From contig CABUCP010000118.1 in assembly GCA_902490055.1 (NCBI GenBank), forward strand, positions 1 through 8,212: 8,212 bases of DNA, in the 5' to 3' direction. Shown here in pieces: positions 1-8,212 of this stretch; the first letter of the stretch is position 1; every line of letters starts with the position of its first letter. The stretch is from an uncultured Klebsiella sp. GTDB lineage: Bacteria; Pseudomonadota; Gammaproteobacteria; Enterobacterales; Enterobacteriaceae. The notes under the pieces were generated by a model. The model saw only the letters and a list, made by a program, of their open reading frames with translations. It was not told the origin of the DNA and ran no database searches. A program made the translations under genes and the position numbers.

Positions 1-6
1 AATCAC

Positions 7-420
7 ATGGCTAATAAACCATCTCCAGACGAGCTCAAACAAGATTTGAGCGAGATGCAGTTTTATGTGACGCAGAATCACGGTACCGAACCGCCGTTTA
101 CCGGACGGCTGTTACATAACAAAAATGACGGCGTTTACCATTGCCTGGTCTGCGATGCGCCGCTGTTTAACTCGCAATCCAAGTATGACTCCGGCTGTGG
201 TTGGCCGAGCTTCTACGAGCCGGTTAGCGACGACGCCATTCGCTATCTCAATGATTACTCCCACGGTATGCAACGCACTGAAATTCGCTGCGGCAATTGC
301 GATGCTCACCTGGGGCACGTTTTCCCGGATGGACCGCAGCCGACGGGTGAACGTTTTTGCGTCAATTCGGCCTCTTTAAGCTTCACCGACGATCAAAACG
401 GCGAGCAAACTAAAGGCTAA
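7..420 (+). CDS. msrB: Peptide-methionine (R)-S-oxide reductase MsrB
   Basis: Reduces the R epimer of methionine sulfoxide in proteins back to methionine in the cytoplasm, with thioredoxin as usual reductant. The 137-residue product has the same length as E. coli MsrB and is nearly collinear with it as I remember that sequence. Visible motifs are the zinc-binding CxxC pairs C46/C49 and C95/C98, the SGCGWPSF block (residues 62-69) with C64 at the usual recycling-cysteine position, the HLGHVF block (101-106), and the catalytic C118 in RFCVNSASL. The ATG at 7 gives the family N-terminus MANKPS; its ribosome binding site lies outside the window. yeaC follows 43 bp downstream on the same strand, as in E. 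coli, so the two probably share a transcript. Nothing looks damaged. Confidence 0.97.
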   Translation: MANKPSPDELKQDLSEMQFYVTQNHGTEPPFTGRLLHNKNDGVYHCLVCDAPLFNSQSKYDSGCGWPSFYEPVSDDAIRYLNDYSHGMQRTEIRCGNCDAHLGHVFPDGPQPTGERFCVNSASLSFTDDQNGEQTKG

Positions 421-463
421 GAAACGATTCAGCAAATTATTCCAATACGGGGTTGAGCAGAAG

Positions 464-742
464 ATGGATATCGAGCAGATTATCGCCAGTATGACGCCGG
501 AACTGTACCAACGTTTAGCGACGGCGGTGGAGTTAGGAAAATGGCCTGACGGCGTAGCGCTGACCGCTGAGCAGAAAGAAAACAGCATGCAGTTGGTGAT
601 GCTATGGCAGGCGCGCAACAACACGGATGCGCAGCATATGACCATCGATACCGATGGCCAGATGGTGATGAAGAGCAAACAGCAGTTGAAAGAAGACTTC
701 GGCATCGTGCCGAAGCCGATCGCCACCATGAAAATGCAGTAA
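464..742 (+). CDS. yeaC: YeaC, DUF1315 family protein of unknown function
   Basis: A 92-residue cytoplasmic protein matching E. coli YeaC along its whole length; the blocks MTPELYQRLATAVELGKWPD and QLVMLWQARNN (near residues 10-50) and MKSKQQLKEDFGI (near 69-81) are diagnostic. The family (DUF1315) has no established biochemical function. There is no signal peptide or membrane segment. The start at 464 gives the family N-terminus; the preceding GAGCAGAAG is only a weak Shine-Dalgarno, which suggests translation depends partly on coupling or readthrough from msrB. The two extra C-terminal residues relative to E. coli are unremarkable. A strong inverted repeat begins 14 bp after the stop and ends the unit. 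Confidence 0.93.
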   Translation: MDIEQIIASMTPELYQRLATAVELGKWPDGVALTAEQKENSMQLVMLWQARNNTDAQHMTIDTDGQMVMKSKQQLKEDFGIVPKPIATMKMQ

Positions 743-756
743 GAACATACGCATGA

Positions 757-785
757 AATCCCGATAGCGCAGCGCTATCGGGATT
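757..785. terminator. Bidirectional intrinsic terminator between yeaC and the chitinase gene
   Basis: A perfect 13-bp inverted repeat (757-769 and 773-785) with a 3-nt loop lies between the converging yeaC (+) and chitinase (-) stop codons. On the plus strand it is followed by an AT-rich tract containing TTTAAT, and on the minus strand by ATTTCATG. The poly-U tracts are modest, but the uninterrupted stem and the convergent position support a shared terminator. Confidence 0.8.
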
Positions 786-794
786 ATGCTTTAA

Positions 795-2051
795 TCACTG
801 CGTTTTGATATTTAACGACTCAGCCAACTGGCGGGCGAGCTGATTTTTATCATCGGCGCCATACTCCCAGAACATGCCGCCGGCTAACCCTTTGCGCTTG
901 ATGTAATCGGCTTTAATCGCCACCGAGCGCGCATTCTCGTAGGACAGCGCGAAAAGCGCTTTCCCTTCTGCCGATTTCACGGATAACCACGGCACTTTCG
1001 CTTCATCATCCCAGTGTTCAGTAAAACGTTTCTGCGGGTCGTTGATCAATTTGGCCACAATATCGTTGTATTTCACATAGGTGTCTTTGCTCAGGTCGTA
1101 GCCCAGCGACTTAAACAGCTCGATTTGCTGCGCGTCGAAGTAGGGCTTGGTGGCCGGGTTTTTCTGCGCGTCAGGTTTGCTCCAGTCAATACCCGGTTCG
1201 ACGGCGCGTTTCGGTACCCGGCCATAGAAACCAATGCCGAGGTTCATCTGGCTGGGTTTGAGCCCGGCAGCGAGATAGTTGTTGACCACGAAATCAGCGC
1301 TGTATTTATCCGCGGCGGCTACCGTCGGCCAGTGGCGGGAGTCATACAGGTTCGAATTGAAGTACTGGGTGCCGTACGCCATGTCGTAGGTCATCAGGTT
1401 GATGTAGTTCAGCAGCGGGGCGATGGCTCTCACGTCGACCCAGCTTTTCGGGCTATCCACGTTCGCGCCCACGGCAATGGTCACCAGTTTTTTATCGCCG
1501 ACGGCCGCCCGGAGTTCTTTGAGCAGGGCGGTAAAGTTATCGCGATCCGCCGGCTGGCTGGCAACCAGCCCCCAGGCGCCATTAACCGGAAACTCCCAAT
1601 CGAGGTCGATACCGTCAAGGCCATACTGGTTAATGATCTGCTGAACCGAACGGATAAACACCGCGCGGCTTTCTGGCGTAGCCGCCGCGCCGGAGAAACC
1701 ACGAGCCCCCCAGCCGCCGACGGAAAGCAGGACTTTAAGGTTGGGGTTTTGTTTACGTAGCGCCGGAAGTTTTTCTAAATCCGCCTGTACCTTCGGTGAC
1801 AGCCAGATTTGATGAAGATGGTCAGGATCCTTCAGCGCATCGTTAGTCTCGTCTTTTTCATCGTTGTAGATAAGGCCGAACGAGTAGTTAAGATGGGTTA
1901 TCTGCCGGACATCCAGCTTGTCGATATCGCCGCCGGGGCCTGCGGTGACGTCGCCGCCGCCATTAAAGTAGCCGACCGACATGAAAGATTGCGCGGAAAC
2001 GACAGAGGCGCAGAGCAGGGGTAATGCTGCCAGCAAGGGCAAAAGTTTCAT
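795..2051 (-). CDS. Exported glycoside hydrolase family 18 chitinase
   Basis: Endo- or exo-acting hydrolase of beta-1,4-GlcNAc polymers, judged by its motifs. The 418-residue precursor starts with a Sec signal peptide (MKLLPLLAALPLL, probable cleavage after SVVSA at residue 20). The GH18 TIM-barrel landmarks come in order: SxGG on beta-3 (SVGG, 110-113), the catalytic DxxDxDxE motif (D146, D149, D151, proton donor E153), MTYD on beta-6 (220-223), GFYGR (274-278), and the substrate-stacking W395 in MFWEYG. About 75 residues between GFYGR and the last barrel strands fit the chitinase insertion domain of subfamily A enzymes. No carbohydrate-binding module or fibronectin repeat is seen. The start at 2051 is preferred over an in-frame ATG at 2084 because it directly follows AGAGGAAA and begins the signal peptide. 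The substrate may be chitin, oligomers or a GlcNAc glycan; the sequence does not decide this. E. coli K-12 lacks it here. Confidence 0.92.
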   Translation of the reverse strand: MKLLPLLAALPLLCASVVSAQSFMSVGYFNGGGDVTAGPGGDIDKLDVRQITHLNYSFGLIYNDEKDETNDALKDPDHLHQIWLSPKVQADLEKLPALRKQNPNLKVLLSVGGWGARGFSGAAATPESRAVFIRSVQQIINQYGLDGIDLDWEFPVNGAWGLVASQPADRDNFTALLKELRAAVGDKKLVTIAVGANVDSPKSWVDVRAIAPLLNYINLMTYDMAYGTQYFNSNLYDSRHWPTVAAADKYSADFVVNNYLAAGLKPSQMNLGIGFYGRVPKRAVEPGIDWSKPDAQKNPATKPYFDAQQIELFKSLGYDLSKDTYVKYNDIVAKLINDPQKRFTEHWDDEAKVPWLSVKSAEGKALFALSYENARSVAIKADYIKRKGLAGGMFWEYGADDKNQLARQLAESLNIKTQ

Positions 2052-2055
2052 CGGA

Positions 2056-2063
2056 TTTCCTCT
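2056..2063 (-). promoter_or_regulatory. Ribosome binding site fixing the chitinase start
   Basis: AGAGGAAA on the minus strand lies 4 nt upstream of the ATG at 2051, with its GAGG core about 7 nt away. It supports this start rather than the upstream in-frame ATG at 2084, which would place 11 charged or polar residues before the signal peptide. Confidence 0.75.
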
Positions 2064-2083
2064 TTGACAATGATAAATAAGCA

Positions 2084-2103
2084 CACGCCACGGAAATGGC
2101 GTG
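2084..2103 (-). other. Hairpin in the chitinase leader
   Basis: A perfect 7-bp inverted repeat (2084-2090 and 2097-2103) with a 6-nt loop lies about 20 nt upstream of the chitinase ribosome binding site. On the minus strand it is preceded by TTTTTTCGC and followed by TGCTTATTTATC. It could be a leader structure or a second weak terminator behind pncA. No convincing promoter for the chitinase gene could be picked in 2104-2190; GATACT near 2120-2130 is a possible -10 but has no matching -35. Confidence 0.4.
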
Positions 2104-2194
2104 GCGAAAAAACAGCCTGTCCACAGTATCAGCCCTTATCCGGGGAAACTGCGAGACAGCTCAATTTATCGAGGTCAACGAGACGGTAAATGCC

Positions 2195-2217
2195 GCCCGG
2201 CGTGAGGTGCGCCGGGC
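2195..2217 (-). terminator. Probable terminator of the ansA-pncA operon
   Basis: A perfect 8-bp GC-only stem (2195-2202 with 2210-2217) and a 7-nt loop start 7 bp beyond the pncA stop codon. On the minus strand it is followed by GGCATTT, so the U-tract is short. Its position just after the last gene of the operon and its stability support a terminator; a REP-like element is the alternative. Confidence 0.55.
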
Positions 2218-2223
2218 GCGAGG

Positions 2224-2865
2224 TCAGGCCTGAGTCTCCAGCCAGTCATCGAGGGTATAGAGCGTAGCGCCTGCGGCGGCCATCTCCATAAAGGCGAGCG
2301 CGCTGTCCTGCGGCTGTAGGTTAACGCCGCGACAACCATCGGTGATCACGTTAACGGTGTAACCCAAATCCAGCGCATCGAGCACGGTAAACTTCACGCA
2401 GTAATCCGTCGCGAGGCCGAGAACGATCAGCTCCGATACGCCGTGCGCGCGCAGCCAGCCATCAAGCTCGGTTTTCTGCCGGTGGCCGTTATCGAAAAAC
2501 GCGCTGTAGCTGTCGATTGCCGGGTTTTGCCCTTTATGAAACACCGCGGCGATAGATTGCTGCTTAAGTAGCGGGTGCAGCGCGGCGCCATCGCTGTGCT
2601 GTACGCAGTGATCCGGCCAGAACGTTTGCGTCAGACCATCGAGCTCACCCTGCGAATAGGGCTCGGCCTGGTGCTGGCTGGCAAAGCTGCCGTGATTGGC
2701 CGGGTGCCAGTCCTGGCTGGCGACGACGGACTTGCCGCGCGCCAGGCTCCAGTCAATCAGCTGATTAGCCACATCAATGGTGCTATCGCCTTCAGGCACG
2801 GCTAGCGCGCCGCCGGCGCAGAAATCGTTTTGCAGGTCAACCAGCAGAAGGGCGCGGTGGCTCAT
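2224..2865 (-). CDS. pncA: Nicotinamidase / pyrazinamidase PncA
   Basis: Hydrolyses nicotinamide to nicotinate and ammonia, feeding the Preiss-Handler branch of NAD salvage in the cytoplasm; the family also activates pyrazinamide. The 213-residue product equals the E. coli enzyme in length from this start. The catalytic triad is visible: D10 in LLVDLQNDF, K111 in FHKGQNP, and the nucleophile C156 in GLATDYCVKFT. Metal ligands D52 and H54 (QDWHPANHG) and H86 (WPDHC) are present. The start at 2865 (MSHRALLLVDL) is chosen because GAGG lies 8 nt upstream and the homologous region begins here; an in-frame ATG at 2883 would overlap ansA by 8 bp and has no good ribosome binding site. It is the second gene of an operon with ansA, as in E. 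coli. Confidence 0.96.
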   Translation of the reverse strand: MSHRALLLVDLQNDFCAGGALAVPEGDSTIDVANQLIDWSLARGKSVVASQDWHPANHGSFASQHQAEPYSQGELDGLTQTFWPDHCVQHSDGAALHPLLKQQSIAAVFHKGQNPAIDSYSAFFDNGHRQKTELDGWLRAHGVSELIVLGLATDYCVKFTVLDALDLGYTVNVITDGCRGVNLQPQDSALAFMEMAAAGATLYTLDDWLETQA

Positions 2866-2871
2866 GGCATT

Positions 2872-2875
2872 ATCC

Positions 2876-2878
<3 letters not shown>
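2872..2878 (-). promoter_or_regulatory. pncA Shine-Dalgarno overlapping the ansA stop codon
   Basis: On the minus strand TGAGGAT contains both the ansA stop (TGA, 2878-2876) and the GAGG core of the pncA ribosome binding site. A ribosome ending on ansA would uncover or directly reuse this site, so the arrangement suggests translational coupling of the two genes. It also decides the pncA start at 2865. Confidence 0.7.
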
Positions 2879-3892
<1,014 letters not shown>

Positions 3893-3923
3893 AGCATCGC
3901 TTAGGTTGTACGTGAACAGGCGC

Positions 3924-3929
3924 AGTATA
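3924..3929 (-). promoter_or_regulatory. Possible -10 element of the ansA-pncA promoter
   Basis: TATACT on the minus strand (3929-3924) matches the sigma-70 -10 consensus at five of six positions and lies about 32 bp upstream of the ansA start. The -35 region at 17-bp spacing (CTTTAT) is poor. An A7 run on the plus strand (T7 on the minus strand) lies between them. The call rests on the -10 alone. Confidence 0.4.
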
Positions 3930-3949
3930 AAGTGGCAGACAAAAAAATA

Positions 3950-3983
3950 AAGCGCTAACCCCGCGAGTTGCAGAGAAGCGCTT
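3950..3983 (-). other. Spaced inverted repeat followed by a T-run (possible terminator or insertion scar)
   Basis: AAGCGCT (3950-3956) and AGCGCTT (3977-3983) are perfect 7-bp inverted copies separated by 20 nt. On the minus strand the second arm runs into TATTTTTTTG, which looks like a terminator tail, but the long loop makes this weak. It lies close to the left edge of the recognisable tnpB homology, so it could also mark the junction. Confidence 0.3.
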
Positions 3984-3985
3984 GA

Positions 3986-4582
3986 ACATTATGCCCGCGT
4001 GCCAACATCCGCACCGATTTTGCTCACCATACCAGCAGGACGCTGGTAAACAGTGTGCTAATTATCGTATTCGAAGCACTGAAAATCCAGCGCATGACGC
4101 GCCGGGCGAAGCCAAAACAGGACGGATCCGGGCGATACCTGCCGAACCGACGCAAGGCCAAAAGCGGCCTTAACGCGGTGATTCTCAACGTTGGCTGGCA
4201 TCGCATAGAAACGTTCACCAGATACAAAGCGAAAGCAGAGGGTAAAGCCTGTTTTCGTGTTCCTGCCCCGTATACAAGCCAGGAGTGCGCCGCGTGCGGC
4301 TACACTCACCCCGACAACCGCCGGACGCAAGATGTGTTCGTGTGCCAGTCGTGTGGACATTCTGACAACGCAGACCGCAACGCGGCGCGTATCATCAAAA
4401 AACGGGCAATAGATGCAATGCTCCACCCTGGAACGGGGTTAACCGACGACAACACGTTGGTTACTGGACGCGGAGATCAACGTAAGACGAGCAAGGCCAA
4501 AAGCCCTGCCCGTAATGGTCAAAGAAGCGTCAAAAAAGAAAAAGGCAGCACTACGCTACCTTTGGAAGCCCTGCCCCTTTAG
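3986..4582 (+). pseudogene. tnpB: 3' remnant of an IS200/IS605-type tnpB (RNA-guided nuclease)
   Basis: The frame is open from 3986 and shows the C-terminal half of TnpB. ANIRTDFAHHTSRTLV (from 4001) matches the family segment before RuvC-II; then comes VFEALKIQRMTRRA with the RuvC-II glutamate (codon 4073-4075), the zinc ribbon CAAC...CQSC (4286-4354), and the RuvC-III aspartate in NADRNAARI (4373-4375). The N-terminal WED/REC and helix-turn-helix parts and the RuvC-I aspartate are missing, so nuclease activity is not expected. A GTG at 4055 is the only plausible internal start and lacks a strong ribosome binding site. Shifting frame by one base near 4001 extends a family-like reading (HYARVANIRTDF) leftward to about 3968, which suggests a small deletion as well as 5' truncation. 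The stop codon lies inside the right-end hairpin, as is common in this family. No tnpA is present. Confidence 0.85.
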
Positions 4583-4596
4583 GGGCGGGTAGTTCA
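4542..4596 (+). ncRNA. Candidate right end and omega-RNA 3' scaffold of the tnpB element
   Basis: Two adjacent hairpins overlap the tnpB 3' end: 4542-4549 with 4555-4562 (8 bp, one mismatch, 5-nt loop) and 4570-4577 with 4582-4589 (8 bp including one G-T pair, TTTA loop). In IS605-type elements the transposon right end overlaps the tnpB 3' end and is transcribed as the omega-RNA scaffold, with the guide read from flanking DNA. The element probably ends near TAGTTCAC at 4596; the exact base is uncertain. The 5' boundary of the RNA cannot be seen. Confidence 0.5.
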
Positions 4597-4608
4597 CTTT
4601 ATGGCGTT

Positions 4609-4634
4609 AAAAAGCTGCCCCGCAGCGGGGGCAG
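4609..4634 (-). terminator. Intrinsic terminator of sppA
   Basis: On the minus strand, 7 bp after the sppA stop codon, CTGCCCC (4634-4628) pairs with GGGGCAG (4621-4615) across a 6-nt loop and is followed by CTTTTTAA. This is a textbook intrinsic terminator. It separates sppA from the ansA-pncA operon, and the tnpB right end lies only about a dozen bases away on the other side. Confidence 0.88.
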
Positions 4635-4641
4635 ATGAGGA

Positions 4642-7211
<2,570 letters not shown>

Positions 7212-7224
7212 GTCAGTGGTTGTT

Positions 7225-7334
7225 ATGCCGGGTGGCGGCTAGCAACTTATCCCCGGTGGCGCTACCGCTTACCGGGGCTACAGCGCTGTGCGATTTGCTA
7301 GCCCGGAGCAGGCGCGTCAAGCGCCGCCTCCGGG
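7225..7334. repeat. BIME: cluster of enterobacterial REP (PU) hairpins
   Basis: The gap between the converging ydjA and phoC genes is filled by palindromic units. Unit 1 (7251-7277) is CCCCGGT...ACCGGGG around the familiar GGCGCTACCGCTT core. Unit 2 (7302-7334) is CCCGGAG...CTCCGGG with an inner GGCGC/GCGCC stem. GCCGGGTGGCGG at 7227-7238 looks like a partial third unit. An 8-bp inverted pair, GCTAGCAA (7238-7245) and TTGCTAGC (7295-7302), encloses unit 1. Such elements commonly sit between convergent genes, bind gyrase or IHF in some forms, and stabilise or end transcripts. No other terminator is seen for either gene. Confidence 0.8.
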
Positions 7335-7352
7335 AATTAAACGGCGATGAAG

Positions 7353-8099
7353 TTACTTCTGACTTTTTGCGAATTCATCCTTTGCTTTCTGCAACTGCTG
7401 CTGGAAGGCGGGATTGGTGTGCAGGGTCGCTACCACCGCCGAGCCGACAATACGCGCCGCATCGACATCGCTCTGCCAGTGATAGCCGCAGATAACCCGG
7501 CTTTCGCCCAGCTCATAGCCGCGCTTAAGGATTTCGTTCTGCCGCTGCGGGTTGATCTCGGCGAGGACCAGCGCGGTTGCCCAGCCAATAGACGTGTGGC
7601 CGGAAGGGTAAGAGCCGTTTTTCGACAGCTTATCCTGCTCGGTGGTGTTACAGGTTGAGACGCCGTAAAACGCGAACGGGCGAATGCGCATATATTTCTC
7701 TTTCGCGCCGCGGGTGGCCAGGTCGCCGGCATCCTCAATCATGTTTGTCAGCAGCTTATGCAGCTGCGGCGCATCTTTCTCGGTAATCGGCGAACCAAAA
7801 GCGCCGGAGAAGGCGTTCGCGACGCCGCCGCCGCTCAGGTTTGCATCTTCTACCGCCAGCTTGCCGCGTTCGGTATTGCGCAGCAGGCGTCCTTTCTCAT
7901 ACATCGCCTGATCGTTTAAAAACGCGATACTGCCGACTTCCGGCGGTGGCGGCAGCAGCGCCAGGCTGTCAATAGCCTGTGCGTTTTTCAGATAATAGAG
8001 ATCGGGTTTAGTGGTCGCATCGTTGCCGGCTGGCGCCAGGGCGAAGGCGCTAACGGAGAACAGACCGGCGAGGCACAGAGCGAGAACGCGCTTTTTCAT
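7353..8099 (-). CDS. phoC: Periplasmic class A non-specific acid phosphatase (PhoC type)
   Basis: Hydrolyses phosphomonoesters in the periplasm and, in close relatives, transfers phosphate to nucleosides. The 248-residue precursor has a Sec signal peptide ([18 protein letters not shown], cleavage near residue 18-20). The mature part is close to the Escherichia blattae acid phosphatase as I remember it. The PAP2/class A signature is complete: K133-x6-R140-P141, then PSGH (165-168, H168 the expected acid), then S200-R201-x5-H207-x3-D211 with H207 as the phosphorylated nucleophile. AAGGA lies 7 nt upstream of the ATG at 8099. The gene converges on ydjA through a BIME. E. coli K-12 has no counterpart here, so this is accessory cargo. 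The symbol phoN is used for related enzymes; assignment to the class is firm. Confidence 0.94.
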   Translation of the reverse strand: MKKRVLALCLAGLFSVSAFALAPAGNDATTKPDLYYLKNAQAIDSLALLPPPPEVGSIAFLNDQAMYEKGRLLRNTERGKLAVEDANLSGGGVANAFSGAFGSPITEKDAPQLHKLLTNMIEDAGDLATRGAKEKYMRIRPFAFYGVSTCNTTEQDKLSKNGSYPSGHTSIGWATALVLAEINPQRQNEILKRGYELGESRVICGYHWQSDVDAARIVGSAVVATLHTNPAFQQQLQKAKDEFAKSQK

Positions 8100-8147
8100 C
8101 TACATTTCCTTACGGTGTTATATGTCCAGAACCATGGTTTTTGCTTT

Positions 8148-8169
8148 TTGTCACATTTCTGTCATCTGT
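8148..8169 (+). promoter_or_regulatory. PhoB-box-like 11-bp direct repeat upstream of phoC
   Basis: TTGTCACATTT (8148-8158) and CTGTCATCTGT (8159-8169) are consecutive 11-bp units sharing TGTCA, the layout of a Pho box (consensus CTGTCATAAA per half). It reads on the plus strand, away from phoC. A TAAAAT at 8180-8185 could be a -10 for a gene beyond the right edge, but the spacing is about 4 bp longer than in phoA. The reverse strand of unit 1 also contains AAATGTGA, a perfect CRP half site without a good second half. Either reading is tentative. Confidence 0.4.
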
Positions 8170-8212
8170 AAGTAAAAGTTAAAATGACGTTGAAAAAATT
8201 GTCCGGCATCGC

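Noticed and set aside
1014..1760. 248-codon open frame on the plus strand opposite the chitinase gene
   Set aside because: Antisense shadow of the GH18 coding sequence, with no recognisable domain or ribosome binding site.
2052..2084. Upstream in-frame ATG (2084) as the chitinase start
   Set aside because: It would add 11 residues before the signal peptide, and the AGAGGAAA site sits just before the ATG at 2051.
3986..4582. Reading the tnpB fragment as a TldR-type nuclease-dead RNA-guided repressor
   Set aside because: TldR-type proteins keep the N-terminal RNA- and DNA-binding domains and lose RuvC residues. Here the opposite half is missing, and the RuvC-II Glu, zinc ribbon and RuvC-III Asp remain.
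7225..7334. CRISPR-like array because of repeated palindromes
   Set aside because: The units differ in sequence, alternate in orientation and lack regular spacers; they fit REP/BIME elements.
7220..7495. 91-codon plus-strand frame through the REP cluster and the end of phoC
   Set aside because: It is composed of REP palindromes and the antisense of phoC; no protein family is recognisable.

Overview
The window looks like a chromosomal segment of an enteric gammaproteobacterium of the Klebsiella/Raoultella/Enterobacter type. I infer this from protein sequences that match remembered E. coli K-12 orthologues almost residue for residue (MsrB, YeaC, PncA, AnsA, SppA, YdjA), from GC-rich third codon positions, from enterobacterial REP/BIME repeats, and from two genes absent from this locus in E. 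coli K-12: a secreted family 18 chitinase and a class A acid phosphatase. No database search was possible, so the genus is an inference.

Layout from left to right. (1) msrB and yeaC (+) form a short operon that ends in a perfect 13-bp inverted repeat. (2) Converging on it is a monocistronic gene for an exported GH18 chitinase (-). (3) pncA and ansA (-) form a tightly coupled operon: the Shine-Dalgarno of pncA overlaps the stop codon of ansA. (4) A roughly 600-bp remnant of an IS200/IS605-type tnpB (+) sits between ansA and sppA. It keeps the 3' half of the gene and what looks like the right-end/omega-RNA hairpins, but has lost the 5' half. (5) sppA (-) has its own intrinsic terminator and a good sigma-70-like promoter, and is divergent from ydjA (+). 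(6) After ydjA comes a BIME made of two REP-like hairpins, which also ends the converging phoC gene (-). (7) The right edge holds the phoC upstream region, with an 11-bp direct repeat resembling a PhoB box.

Functionally this is mostly housekeeping: protein repair (MsrB), NAD salvage (PncA), asparagine catabolism (AnsA), signal-peptide degradation (SppA) and a small flavoprotein (YdjA). The two accessory genes encode exported scavenging hydrolases, for chitin oligomers and phosphomonoesters, each placed at a boundary between conserved blocks. I do not see a convincing new multi-gene system. The most interesting item is the tnpB remnant, because the part that survives is the part expected to encode the guide-RNA scaffold, and the adjoining guide segment would run into the sppA terminator.
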